NCBI GenBank assembly: GCA_002633005.1
Contig: NMRA01000196.1
Span: 209,581 to 273,580, forward strand
DNA: 64,000 nucleotides
Source of the DNA: Phoronis australis
Taxonomy: Eukaryota; Phoronida; Phoronidae
Reading direction: 5' to 3'
Of this stretch, positions 53,601 to 64,000 are shown in pieces (positions within the stretch are counted from its first letter, which is position 1; the number at the start of each line of letters is the position of its first letter). The notes below the pieces were generated by a model, which saw nothing but the letters and a program-made list of their open reading frames with translations, was not told the DNA's origin and ran no database searches. The translations under genes were made by a program, and so were the position numbers.

Positions 53601-54292
53601 TCGTGTGTATGTTTTTGTGTTCGTATGCCTGTATCATTCTTGTGGTTAGTGTGCATTATTTTGTCCGTGTGCTTGATATTTGGGTTCGTATGCATGATTC
53701 ATGGGTTCGTACATGTATGCATGATTCATAGGTTCGTAGGTGGTTCGTGCGTAAAATGCGATGCTCTTGCGTACATGTATTTATTGTACCCCATGTACTG
53801 TATATACATAGGCGGATTTAGAGGGGGGGGGGTGCAGGAGGCCCGCCCCCCTTGGCTACCGATTGATTTTATTTGGACATAAGGTTCACATCCCCAGCAC
53901 TTTTTAGACCGGTTGTGCACGTGATGCGGTGGCGCTGTGCCCAATTCCTCGAGGCAACATTTTGGGCCCCCCTTATGGTATCCTAGATCCGCTACTGATT
54001 TGCAACGTGTTGTCGTACGGAACTAACTGAATTATCAGCAACAGCGATGGTAGAAAATTGTCTATAATTACTTCTGTTGTTGTTTCAGGGTGACTCTGGA
54101 GGGCCGCTTGTGTGCATTCACAACGGAAAAGTGCGTGCAAGCGGCATCGTTTCTTGGGGACAGGAAGGCTGCAGCGACCCCAGTCGGCCAGACGTGTTCA
54201 CAAACGTCAGAAGTTACATTTCTTGGATTCGGAGTATCGTGAATGAATTCGAGGAAAAAGGCATCCGTAACAAAAGTCGACTTTTAGTCTGA
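47624..54292 (+). CDS. Secreted chymotrypsin-fold serine protease (S1), 6 exons, one-base frameshift in exon 2
   Basis: Exons: 47624-47693, 48879-49102, 49669-49765, 50305-50467, 51504-51658 and 54089-54292 (TGA). Exon 1 encodes a signal peptide (METKKISFVGLLCIIIVCLG). Activation would follow the Arg before IVGG. The triad is His in TAAHC (exon 2), Asp in NDIAL (exon 4) and Ser in GDSGGP (exon 6). Cysteine pairs 42-58, 136-201, 168-182 and 191-220 are all present. The last bases of exon 2 read TTT TAA just before GTATTT, an in-frame stop. Dropping one T from the TTTT run at 49,097-49,100 restores the phase into exon 3, and the exon total becomes 912 nt (303 residues). As given, the frame is therefore broken by one base, by mutation or sequencing error. 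Chymotrypsin positions 189 and 226 are Ala and Asp, unlike trypsin. It probably acts extracellularly in digestion or a protease cascade; a specific ortholog is not assigned. Confidence 0.88.
48731..48802. repeat. Short foldback in protease intron 1
   Basis: CGACAACACCCGATTGGTTC pairs imperfectly with GAACCAATCACGTGTCTTAG. It is a relative of the foldback at 33,716-33,788. Confidence 0.45.
50714..50766. repeat. Small hairpin in protease intron 4
   Basis: TTGAGACCACGCTC and GAGCATGGTCTCAA pair at 13 of 14 positions around a loop of about 25 nt. Function unknown. Confidence 0.4.
52297..52468. repeat. Foldback element with about 70-bp arms
   Basis: ATAAATATAGATTATT...GTTATCCCC...TTTTGGAGAATTAT on the left arm (52,297-52,370) is mirrored on the right (52,398-52,468). 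It has the same architecture and end sequence as the 13.5-kb foldback. It abuts copy B of the SINE-like element inside protease intron 5. Confidence 0.7.
52456..53162 (+). mobile_element. SINE-like or composite element with tRNA-type promoter, copy B
   Basis: This is the reverse-complement match of 14,127-14,850. Box A-like GAGTGGTGTAGTGG (about 53,021) and box B-like GGGTTCGAAACGG (about 53,065) lie on the plus strand. No tRNA cloverleaf can be drawn. It lies in intron 5 of the protease gene and directly follows a foldback that may be part of the same insertion. Confidence 0.6.
53345..53804. repeat. Large imperfect palindrome with short internal repeats
   Basis: The left half (53,345-53,570) is mirrored by 53,583-53,804 around a roughly 12-nt centre. 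Best conserved are GCATCGCATTTTACGCACG and ACGAACCCATGAATCATGC. Inside each half the phrase ACGAACC(C/A) recurs every 13-20 bp, so the arms are themselves tandemly repetitive. It lies in protease intron 5. Confidence 0.75.
53808..53998. mobile_element. MITE-like element of the GGCGGATC(C/T)AG family, copy 3
   Basis: The left end TAGGCGGATTTAGAGG and G-run mirror the right end, a C-run followed by TCCTAGATCCGCTACTG. It is inserted next to the palindrome in protease intron 5, only about 90 bp before the last exon. Confidence 0.55.
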
Positions 54293-56064
54293 CTCCTGTA
54301 ATTTGCAGTAAATATATCTGCTATTGTGTGGATACAAATCGATTCGCACGATGCAGTACGATTCACAATGGTATTTCTCAGTAGACCTAAAGTTGTGATT
54401 TCTCATTTCACTCCATTGACAAGTTGTTATTTAGTCTCATATTGCTTGTGTACCTCAAATAATCAACTGTTGCTGGCGACACCTCATCTCGAACGCACCT
54501 ATCCGTAATAGGTCGTGGGCCGTAGCTCTAGTTGTCGTGTGGTCATGTCAGGCACGGTCAGTTCATTTACCTTGCATGGGTGGATATAATTTCAAGCAGC
54601 TGATATTGGAAAAGTCCTCGCATTTTAAGTTGGTACACTTTTTTAAGCTCCCCTGAATAGGATTATTAGCCCATCACAAGGTCATAAATTAAGAAGGTTT
54701 ACAAGGTCATTTTCATTTTAACATACATATAATTAATGATGAAAAAATGGTAATTGTAATGGGACATTTTCAGCTTAAACTTGGGCGTGTTACTTGCAAC
54801 TGTTTCAACAGCACTGATTTTCTTTGAGTTACATAGTTTGCATCAAACTTTCTGCTGTTCACTCAATGGTCTTGATTGCTATATTTCTAAATTTTGTTCA
54901 CTTTTGATTGTTAGAAAAACATGTGATCACGATCCGTCAGTATATAATAGTCATTTTCATCCATTGCGCACACTGTTAATTTTTGTCATAATGTGAAGCA
55001 TACTTCGTCCAGAAACATCTCCAGCAAGAAAGGTTTAATCGGTTTTTGAAGACCATGTCCATTCATTTGTTTACTGGATTTGGTTAAATGGTCAGTACCA
55101 CAGCCAATCAACAAATTGTGTACATGTAAATAACAAAATCGCCAAACTTGCAACATGCTACCTTAAAGTCACTGACACAGCAAATCACATCACTTAGACT
55201 TCAGCTTTGAGAGTTATGCAAATACTTTTTCTGTTTTATTCAGAAATGCTTTTGTTATCCTTATCCAGTTTTCGGTACTTATGTATTTTCCTCATCCACA
55301 GTTCCCCTTCTTAGTATTCGCTCTCTTGACTCTCAGATGCACGCTCCCGTTTTGCTCAATTCCCAATTTCCCCCCTCCCCAAGGCTGGAATCGTCTTTTA
55401 CCTCCAATTACTAAATTACTTTCCCACCCACTAGAGGTACAGCGGTGCATGCCTCCTGTTTGTTGCTAAAAAGCTATGTCCCCGCCCCCATATTGCATTT
55501 ATCTCGTTTATTGAAAATTTCCCCCTCGTTGTCGTTCAATCCAATTCGCAAATAATGTATCTGGCCACATTCACCAGGGGCACAGCAAAAAGTTCAGCAG
55601 AAAACAAATTGACAGGTAGAGGGATAACCGGGCTTGGGGAACATTGGTTTCGTAGGACACAAGGCTGAGGGGAAATGGTGATAGAGGAACAGCGAAATGG
55701 GTATCATCAGGAGGGAGAAGCGTCATCCTGAGAAGCAGTTGGATTGCAGAATTGAAACGCTGGGGATTTAGGGACAATGCATGCTGTCACTTTGGAAACT
55801 CAATCAGAGATAAGCCTGAATGTCCAGCTATATATGGCAGGCGAGAAAAGAATGAAAACTCACCCGGCTGTTGAACAACATCTGAGAAACTACCTCAACA
55901 TTACTGGAAACACCTCCATGTCATTCCCAAATGGTCATTCGAGGAGGTTACAGCACCTCTCACGTGCACTCAGAAGATTGGAACTTTACAAGTTCTTTTA
56001 AGCTATCTTTGATCCGCATAACCATCCCCCTTGTTGGCCATTGTTACTGCACACCAAACATTTG

Positions 56065-56920
56065 ATGAAGTCAAAACCCTCTCGACCCCCACACCCCACG
56101 ACTCCATCGACCCACGACACCCTCGACCCACAACCCCCACGACACACGATCTGTGGCAATAGATTATCTTTGCGCTTAGTTTTACACATTTCATAATCAC
56201 ATTTAATACGTAGCAGAATGACTTTCCCGTAAGACTTACCTGTACGTAAATCTGCTCTGGCTCAAGTCTGGTGGTTAAAAACAGAATGTGATGTTAGAAC
56301 TTTGTCTGAAATAGCGAATGGTAGCGTGCTAACGTTGTCACGGAAATGGTTCCATGAGCGGCTACCAATAGCGCTGTTCTACTGAACCTAGGGAAATAGT
56401 ACGTTAACGTAAATTGTCATGGTTTCACATTATTATTGTTTGCTTTCTCTTGTATACTCGTTTACAATATACTCCATGTAAGATTGAGATATTTTTTTGA
56501 TTAATAGTTTGTTTTTTCGAACTGTCTATTTAATTTACTGAATGAATTAGCCTAGTACACATTCGTCGCTTCCGCGCACTATCCCAAAAAGCTTGTATCT
56601 GCCATTCTCTGAAGACGATTACACTGTGCTGGGAATGACATTTGTAACGTTGGTAGGTCTTTGATTTAATTTGGTGGCGTTGTTTTTTTTTCGTTTTTTG
56701 GTTTTAAACTTTCCGAAACGACTCTCCCTAAAATGCAAAAAAAAAAACAAGGAAAAGGCAGTCGAGCTCACGGCCCGACTCGTTGGTCCTGCAAGTCAGC
56801 GCTTGTTTTATGTTCATATCGAGTCGAGTTTGCGTAAACTGGGGTCGAAAGGGTTGTGGGCCGTGGGTTGAAGGGGTCGTGGGACGTGGGTCGAGGAGGT
56901 CGTGGGTCGAGGGGGTTTTA
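56065..56920. repeat. Inverted pair of CGACCCACGAC minisatellite arrays
   Basis: At 56,065-56,152, units of about 12-15 bp (CTCGACCCACGAC and variants) run C-rich on the plus strand. At 56,838-56,920 the reverse complement (GGTCGTGGGTCGAGG) appears in the same number of units. The arrays lie about 690 bp apart and may be the ends of one element. No coding between them. Confidence 0.6.
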
Positions 56921-57002
56921 GAACAATCCTGAAGTCACCTCGTCGATAAACTGAACTACATGTATTTGATAACCAACTAGACAGTAACACCGTCTCAAAC
57001 CC

Positions 57003-57392
57003 GCAGTTAAGACAGTGGCCATTCCCGCCGGAAGCGAATTATGCCTCACACTGATTAAAACAACAATGTCATGTTTCTACATGTATAATTATACACCTTT
57101 TGCCCTTAGGCGGCTGTTGATGTCTTTAATTCATGATTCCACCTCGAACAAATACACCGTAATAAAACTTGTTTTCAGACAGTCGTTCGTTCCGAGTTTC
57201 CCAAACGGCAACTGAACACGTTAACGCGGTTGGCGCCAGGATATGACGTCATATCCCGTGGCATCTACGGCCTCCTAAGGTGTCCCTGTATGCGCAAGAA
57301 TGTACTTACATGTATATAGCAACATGGTTTAATCGGCGTGAGGCATAATGCGCCGTTTGGAGGGCCTATGGGATGGCCACTGTCTCTGCTGC
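57003..57392. mobile_element. MITE with about 60-bp imperfect terminal inverted repeats
   Basis: The left end GCAGTTAAGACAGTGGCC...ATTATGCCTCAC...GATTAAA is mirrored at the right by TTTAATC...GTGAGGCATAAT...GGCCACTGTCTCTGCTGC, roughly 80% alike by eye. A perfect GATATGACGTCATATC palindrome lies in the interior, near 57,240. No transposase. Confidence 0.65.
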
Positions 57393-57829
57393 ATGACGGT
57401 GGTACAGTCTAATGAATAACCGTTTCTCAACACTTGTAATGTAAGCTTTTTCAGTAAATAAATCTAAAGACCTGTACAAAATATGTTGTCTCGCCAGATC
57501 TCGCCTAGTCTTTTATTTGTTTTGTCGATATTACAACGGGAATTTACGAAAATATGTGCATGGGCGGATAACTGAAAAAAGCAAAATGTAAAAAGAGATG
57601 GTATATTTTCGGAAACTGTGTCAAACATTTTGTGATCCAGTTTAAAGCAAAGTCCTTTTAATGCGCTCATATATTTACATGTGTGCCTATTATCCCGTCA
57701 TCTCACAGTATCACTCCGTCAGTCTGTCCACCCGTCCGTACGGCGTCACTTGCTCTATCTCCGAAACCCTTCAATGCATGTTGTTTACATTTTGAATGTA
57801 AGTTTCTTTCATGGATAGCACGGCATCAC

Positions 57830-58500
57830 CGAGTTTTCGGACGAATCGGACTACCGGTGTGCACCCTAGTGGCAATTTCATTTTTTACGTTTACCGTTGT
57901 ATCTTCAGTGGTCCTTAACAGATTTTCATGAAATTTAGCAAATAAGTGTCTATTAGAGAGTTGACGCTGCCTCCCTGTTTTCAGATAGATTTGACGTTTT
58001 TGAGCCATCTAGTCGCCGTTTTTACTGTTTTTTACTCTATCCACAAAACCATTCTAAGGGCAATTGTGAAAATTGGCATGTAGTATGTTCTTACCTGCAA
58101 AGAGGACGGACGATTATGATTTTCGAATGATTTCGTCTACTGTGATGCCTCCTAGTGGCAGTTTTGTTTTTTTGAGCCCGTGGCTGCATCTTCTAAACCG
58201 TCTGCAGGACTTTATTAAAATATCATGGCAGGTGTGTTCCTATGCAGCTGAACTCAAATGACGACGAGTGACGGACCGATCCGGAATACCGATGTGCCCC
58301 CTACTGGCAATTTTATTTTTTCTTCGTTTGCCTCATTATCTTCGGAGTTCCTTATTGAATTCTCTTAAGATTAGGCAAATAGGTTTTTAATAAAAGGAGA
58401 CAATGATGCAATCCCATTTTCGGACGGATTCGACAGATTTCACGCCACCTTGTGGTCATTTTTGTGATTCTTGCTTCCGTTCTCTGGCGTCCACGTCTCT
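57830..58500 (+). repeat. Degenerate tandem repeat, units of about 160-260 bp
   Basis: Units begin near 57,838, 58,105, 58,272 and 58,425, each with CGGACSRAT-like starts, a 'CCctagTGGCAatTT' core, then 'ttcgtttnc...cttc'. Related units in the opposite orientation lie at 1740-2400. Non-coding. Confidence 0.5.
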
Positions 58501-58576
58501 ATCTGCCATACCGCTCAGATGCGTTCCTGCTGAGAGCCACGACTGATTTTGACTCATTTTGAGCTTCTATTGAACA

Positions 58577-58880
58577 AAACAGTAGCCTATTTCTTTCCGA
58601 TTTCTGACATCTTCGCTAGTCATTTGAATGCCATAATGTTGTTCATAATCGCCACTATAATAATCATCATCGTCGTCGTCCTCTCCAGCGTCGTCGTCCT
58701 CTCCATCGCCGTCGTCCTTTCCATCGTCGTCTTTCAGTTAATTTCGCCAAGTGTCGCTAAAGACTAGCCTATTACTGATTTCCTACATCTACCGTTAGTC
58801 ATATGAATGTCATGGTGTTATTCATACTCGCCACCTTTATCACCAAAACCATCATCGTCGTCATCATCTCCACCGTCGTC
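58577..58880 (+). repeat. Two-copy repeat ending in an ATC/GTC trinucleotide tract
   Basis: 58,577-58,740 and 58,768-58,880 share 'agtcatNtgaatgNcatNNtgtt(g/a)ttcat' followed by ATCATCGTCGTC-type triplet runs. The triplet tract gives spurious Val/Ile-rich open frames. Confidence 0.6.
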
Positions 58881-61800
58881 TTTTTGTTCCTCCGAGCCCT
58901 CTTGTTATGTTACTTAAACACCCATAGCCAGCACACCGTCTGCGGTGCTGTTGTGTGCGCATTTCAATGCTTGCGGTTGCTCTTATATATGTACATGTAC
59001 ATGTATTTGTATCTTGTCCATACATTCAGCAAACAGCGCGTTAAAGCTAATCCTTCATACTGTGCATGGTAGTTACCAACACAGTCACGCAATCTCTCGT
59101 CAAATGATAGTCATTTGAGTGCACTAACCGCGATCCCAGAATCTAATATTTTGCTAAAATAAACAAAATGTTAGGTCAAAACATATTACATACGTGTTTT
59201 AGAACAATCTATCACATTTTTCAAAAGATGCAAACAGTTACCGACAATACGCCCATGGGTGTAATTTTGGAAAAATTTCCGAAAATACGCCGATGGTAGT
59301 ACTTTTGGGAGGGCAATCAGGAATTACCCGGTATGCACAAGAGTACAGTGGGTGTACAGTACATACGCAGTGTTTTGTATTGACCATGAATAGGTTGACC
59401 TGCCAACATACATAAAGAAATTCAATCTGTAACACTGAATGATAGTAACGGATATAATTTCGAGTGACGGAATAAGTTACCACGTCATTCTTAACGTATT
59501 ATTTTTAAATAAAATAAAATTTCAACAAGGTGAAAACGAAATATAATTTCACCACACAAAGACACAACATACAATAATTAACGTAGACCTTTATGGGTAA
59601 CATGAGGTAGAACTACATTATACATAAATGTTTGACTAGATTAACCAAGTTTACACAGTGGTAGCAGTTGGTTTGCAGTAACTACGCAATCGAACTTTTC
59701 ATTAAGAACAACATACACGGTTCACGTACACCAGCAGACTGTATCAAAAGATAAAGCTTACCCAACCACTTCAGACTTGTATGAAGAAATTGACTAACTG
59801 TACAACAAGACAACATTTAGTATATTTAAACGCAACTGCTAAACAATCTCAATTTTCATCTTGGGACATCGTTTACAACTGTTAAAGTATTAATGTGCTC
59901 AGCCCACGGTGAAATTTGACCTTAACTTGCCTAATTCTAGGACCATGAAATAGGCTCATAATTTTACAGGTTAACTTTTTAATTTCATTATTTAAAGCTT
60001 CACTTCATCTATACTTTCGTGAAATCGATAAACACGACTGTTAGGGTTGCATGATAGTAGAACTAGAAGTTCACACCTTTACATTTTACTCACGTACAGT
60101 ATTTCATTGAAAAACAATCTAAAAGTTTTGTTTTGCTATAAGATAGTGGCAGTCGTTCGTTCAATAACGTTATTACCCTGTACCACCGAACATCCATGCT
60201 TCAAAGTCACAAATCAATTGCATGTATAATATATAGCCTAGTACGTGATTCAAAAGTAGTTCCCTGTGTTTTAATTCTTTCGAGATTCGCGGACCTGTAA
60301 ACTCAACTTACTAACTCAAAAAGACTACGCGCACTCATTAAACACCGTCTACGTAGCCCAAATCATGGCTTATTGTCTCATTACTGAAAATGAAGTGCTT
60401 CCCTCTGTGAAGAGTAGCTTTATGTCCGTAAGCAGCGTTTTTTGAGTGCTGAGAGGTGTTAGAGTTTAAAGGTCCACGAGCCGTGTTCATGAATGCGTGA
60501 ATGTGTCGTTCGTGTAGTCTGATTCTGCCTCAATTTCGCACGAACGCCATGGTGAGGTCACTTAATCGGGTTAAGTGAATTTTCAATCGTAGGCTGTTTC
60601 ATTATACATCGGTGTAGACTGAATATTTATAATTCCTAATGGTCCACATCAATGAAAAAAATCTGACGTCCGAGCCTTAGTCTCCGCACCTACCCTCTCT
60701 CAGTATACGAAGTCATACACCTCAGTCACTGGATTAACGCCTCACGCTGCGTGAACCCCATAGCGCCTTTCATGGGGTGGCCAGTCGAGGCGGGCTATAA
60801 GTCCAAGACACCTTTGCACATACATGAACATTGGGATTTCCACAGAACCCAAAATTGTCAATTGCAGTTGGCTACACTTCGTAGGACATTTGATCATTTA
60901 CTGGACGCACCTGTACATGCATGATCAACGATGTTTCTGTCACCTGCCTTAGGAAAAACTAAATGAGTTATTTAGCGAGCTAGTCGAAGACATTTTACAT
61001 GCCAATGATCACACGGCAGCGGCACTAAACTTTCCACTCGTGGATTTTTTTTTCGATCAACTTTGGTAAATGCACAAATATGTATTCCCTGAACGTCATA
61101 CTTTCGTATCAAACGGTATATCCTCCGAGGGTTTCGTGTTAGAATTCACCAGTTTGTCTCGAGCTGAGTTATTCTGAAATGCAAGACAGACTGTTATCAC
61201 CAAGGTAACGATGAGGGTAATTCACAGCCATTAGTCTGCTCGGGAATGTGTCTAGGAAATGTTAAAATGCATGTTTTAGATGAGCGAGAAAATTATCGGT
61301 CGTTTTGTCTGTCGTTCACCAGAAACTTTGTAGGGCTGACGCTATTGCATGTCCATATTGTCAACATGTGTAAATGGGAGAATGATACATGTATATGAAA
61401 AATGGCACTTGAATCGATCTACATTGATGGAGTTACCAGGCTTCAACGTTAATCCCCTGCTAAATAGGACCTACTCTCTAAGTGTCTACTGTGCACTACG
61501 AGTAAGTACTTTGCATGCAAGCGATTGGTTAATTAGTCGAACAGCTAATATGCTGGTATACCTACTGGTCAGTTAATGATTTATCGAATAGGGACATTTC
61601 TCGCAAAATGTGACTACAGAGCTTAAAAAGGACTTTAATTGTCAATCATCATGACGTCACAGCACCGTTTAGCTGTGGTAAATTCCCACAAGACATCCGA
61701 CTAGAGTCAACTTTCATCACACGTAGACGAAAACGTTCATGTAATTCAGCTAGGACTAAGTTTTATTAAAGACAGCAGGCTTATATCAAGAACCAGGGAC

Positions 61801-64000
61801 TCGTTGTAGATGCTACTGAAAGCTAAAGAGATTGCATGCCTCGCTAATGTAAAAGATAGGGGCCTTTTCATTCAAACTGTAGTCCACTGAATGCTACTGA
61901 TGTCAGGTTTCTTGAAAGATGTCAGTTTTAAATCTATGTATGTGCAGCTTAATTACAACATAAACTCAACTTCTAAGAATAAGCGTGTTGTTGTAATTTA
62001 CGTTTCCAAAAACAATGTCACAGCGAGAAGATCAGCCACAGTTTTCGAAAGTAAAACGCCAGAGTAAGCCCTAAAAACGGCATGCCGAGGACGTTTTTTC
62101 GACCATTTTCTCTTTAGTCGTGTAGTCGTTCTGTGGGGGTCCCAGTCCCTCTAAATCCCCCTACAGCCCCATAGATTGGTTTTACTATCAAATGCAAAAT
62201 TTATTCATGTCAATGACATTCGATTCAGTTTTGAAACCTCGCAGAAAATAAGAGCATGTCAGAAGGTCTTACGCCGGTCGAAGAAGTAAGAGCGTATGCC
62301 GAAGAGTAACAAATGTTGCATAGAAGTGAGAAATAAATTAACACTAACCAGTCCTTAGACAATACATATGTAGTAAAAAAACGGCGTGAAGAATAGTTAG
62401 CAAGATGCAAGATTCATTCGGATCACATGCAATAAGAAAACTGTCTTCATCTGTTTGTTCGCTAGCCTAGTAGGACTGAGTTTAGTGCGACTCCCAAATG
62501 CCAATGGGCCGAGACTAGGTGTATTCAGTGTAACAAAATAACTCAAGGCGATATAGGACCTCATCGACACGTCAGCGTATTTAGCCAATTATCTAAGATT
62601 TCAACTCAGTAAATGGATGTCATTTTTGAAAGCAGAAAGCCTGTAGAATTTGATTGTTAAGTTCTTTCCAATCTGCCATTAATTGGGTCACGTGATCGTG
62701 TTTTTTAATAAAAACTAGAAAATAGAAGCTAAATTGACAGCAAAACAACGGTATCAACAACATGATGAAATGTCACTTGGTGTGTTATAATTCCATTTCA
62801 TTTGACATAAATGTTCAAGATAAAATCTCAAAAAGGATGCCACTGTTTTCAAAAATGTCATTTTTCGTTTTTTTGCAACTGTTGAGTCTTGTTTTCGATA
62901 GCTCCTCGTGTGAAAATGGAACGTATTAAAAACAATTCATAAGCACTGCATACAGTGAACGTTTCATATAAAGCCATTTCTGAGATATGGTACTCCGAGG
63001 ATATCCATAGTTGGACATTTTTCGAGGGTCCTACATAACCTTGAAATTATGTCTGCATGAAGATACTTTTTGGTGTTTGCTTAGGAAATGAAAAAACGAA
63101 TCTGGAAAGGAACTCGCATGTGAACGTGCTTTATTTGTCTTTAACTTGAATGAATGTGATCCGAATGGAGGAGGAAGACAGGTGCCTACCTACAGGATCT
63201 ATACTCATACGAAAGAGGCATCAGAAGGAGAGTTACAGTTCGTGCTCGTCGGTAGGTGCCACTGGGTGTCTGTGAGTTCTATGCCGTTCTGCGTAGTAAC
63301 GGTAGAGGAACCTCTCTGGCTACGAGCCGCGTGCACTTTGCGACCGAACGCGAGAAAAAGAAGTACCTCAGTCTGAGACAGGAAGAAGGAGGACGTGTGA
63401 GAGGTGCGACGTCTGCTGTTTTGCTGCTCGTTGAGTCTCTGCATCTTGTAACGCTGCCATTTCTTCTGACAAGCCGTCCGAACCTGAACAAGTTAAGCGC
63501 ACACGTAAGTAAATCATTGCAAGCCTACATTTAACGTCTCACGTACAACAAGATTGCTGTTAAAACATTTTAAAAAACACATTAGACCAGTTATCTTTTC
63601 TTTAGGGGAATACTTTGACAAGGTACTAGACTGAGACTGTGGAGGTCCGTGAAGACCTGAGCAACTGTATCCAGAGCATTGAATTGAACACGAAATTAAA
63701 GATATACCAGATACAGGATTTCAACGACCATTCGATACATTATGCTTCAAATTGTCACTGTAATATTTCGAACAAAAAGAAGCCAATGCTTACATGCATA
63801 TTATTTTTATGCAATTTTCAAACTTCCGAGACCTACTTTTCTAGCTCCGTTGCACTTACCTCTCCGTTCAGGAAACAGTAAATGACGGAAACAAATATCC
63901 CCTGTAAACTTTGCATTAAGGCGTTAGTCACGCGGTATGTGTACGCAGTCACGTGCTCGTCTGTTGGTTTGTAGAAGAATAAAAAATTCGTGATACCTGT

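Larger units (their letters stand above)
54293..64000. other. Downstream region of the protease gene, no recognised gene
   Basis: The 9.7 kb after the protease stop contains the repeat structures listed separately. Open frames at 55,777-56,001 and 63,146-63,534 carry no motif I recognise. A good donor-like ACACGTAAGT at 63,503, following a GC-richer stretch, could end an exon of a gene continuing beyond the window, but frame and strand are unproven. 59.1-63.1 kb shows nothing assignable. Confidence 0.35.

Noticed and set aside
56065-56152. CRISPR-like regularly repeated array
   Set aside because: Units are contiguous and variable without unique spacers, in an animal genome; it is a minisatellite.
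58549-59072. Val/Ile-rich small membrane proteins
   Set aside because: They arise from the ATC/GTC triplet tracts in a duplicated repeat.

Overview
This is animal nuclear DNA. Genes are split by GT-AG introns, there is much non-coding sequence, and foldback and MITE-like repeats, SINE-like elements with Pol III boxes and microsatellites are dense. The palindrome TACATGTA recurs throughout. The gene content (an intact ortholog of the ABCG transporter White, a secreted trypsin-family protease, a Penelope-type retroelement fossil) and the repeat style suggest a marine invertebrate such as a lancelet, hemichordate or cnidarian. The sequence alone does not settle which.

Layout. (1) About 1-10,956, minus strand: seven phase-compatible exons of a YeeE/YedE (sulphur-transport domain, TsuA-like) multi-pass membrane protein, a family best known from bacteria. 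Its 3' end is not found in the window. The largest intron holds a broken GIY-YIG fragment of a Penelope-like retroelement. (2) 11-23.3 kb: no recognised intact gene; foldbacks, MITEs, a pyrimidine minisatellite and a SINE-like element. (3) 23,329-35,839, plus strand: a complete 17-exon, 690-residue ABCG half-transporter orthologous to White. (4) 35.8-47.6 kb: a tRNA-derived SINE, a CA microsatellite and a 2.2-kb direct duplication with an undetermined base (N) at its junction, probably a haplotype or assembly artefact. (5) 47,624-54,292, plus strand: a six-exon secreted chymotrypsin-fold serine protease with an intact triad, an unusual Ala189/Asp226 specificity pocket and a one-base frameshift at the end of exon 2. 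Its last intron is packed with repeats. (6) 54.3-64 kb: no recognised gene; tandem and inverted repeats.

The three genes have no evident shared pathway. The main biological points are the bacterial-type sulphur-compound transporter in an intron-rich animal locus, the protease pocket, and the repeat architecture. Exon models were built by hand from splice sites, reading phase and family motifs; no database search was run.
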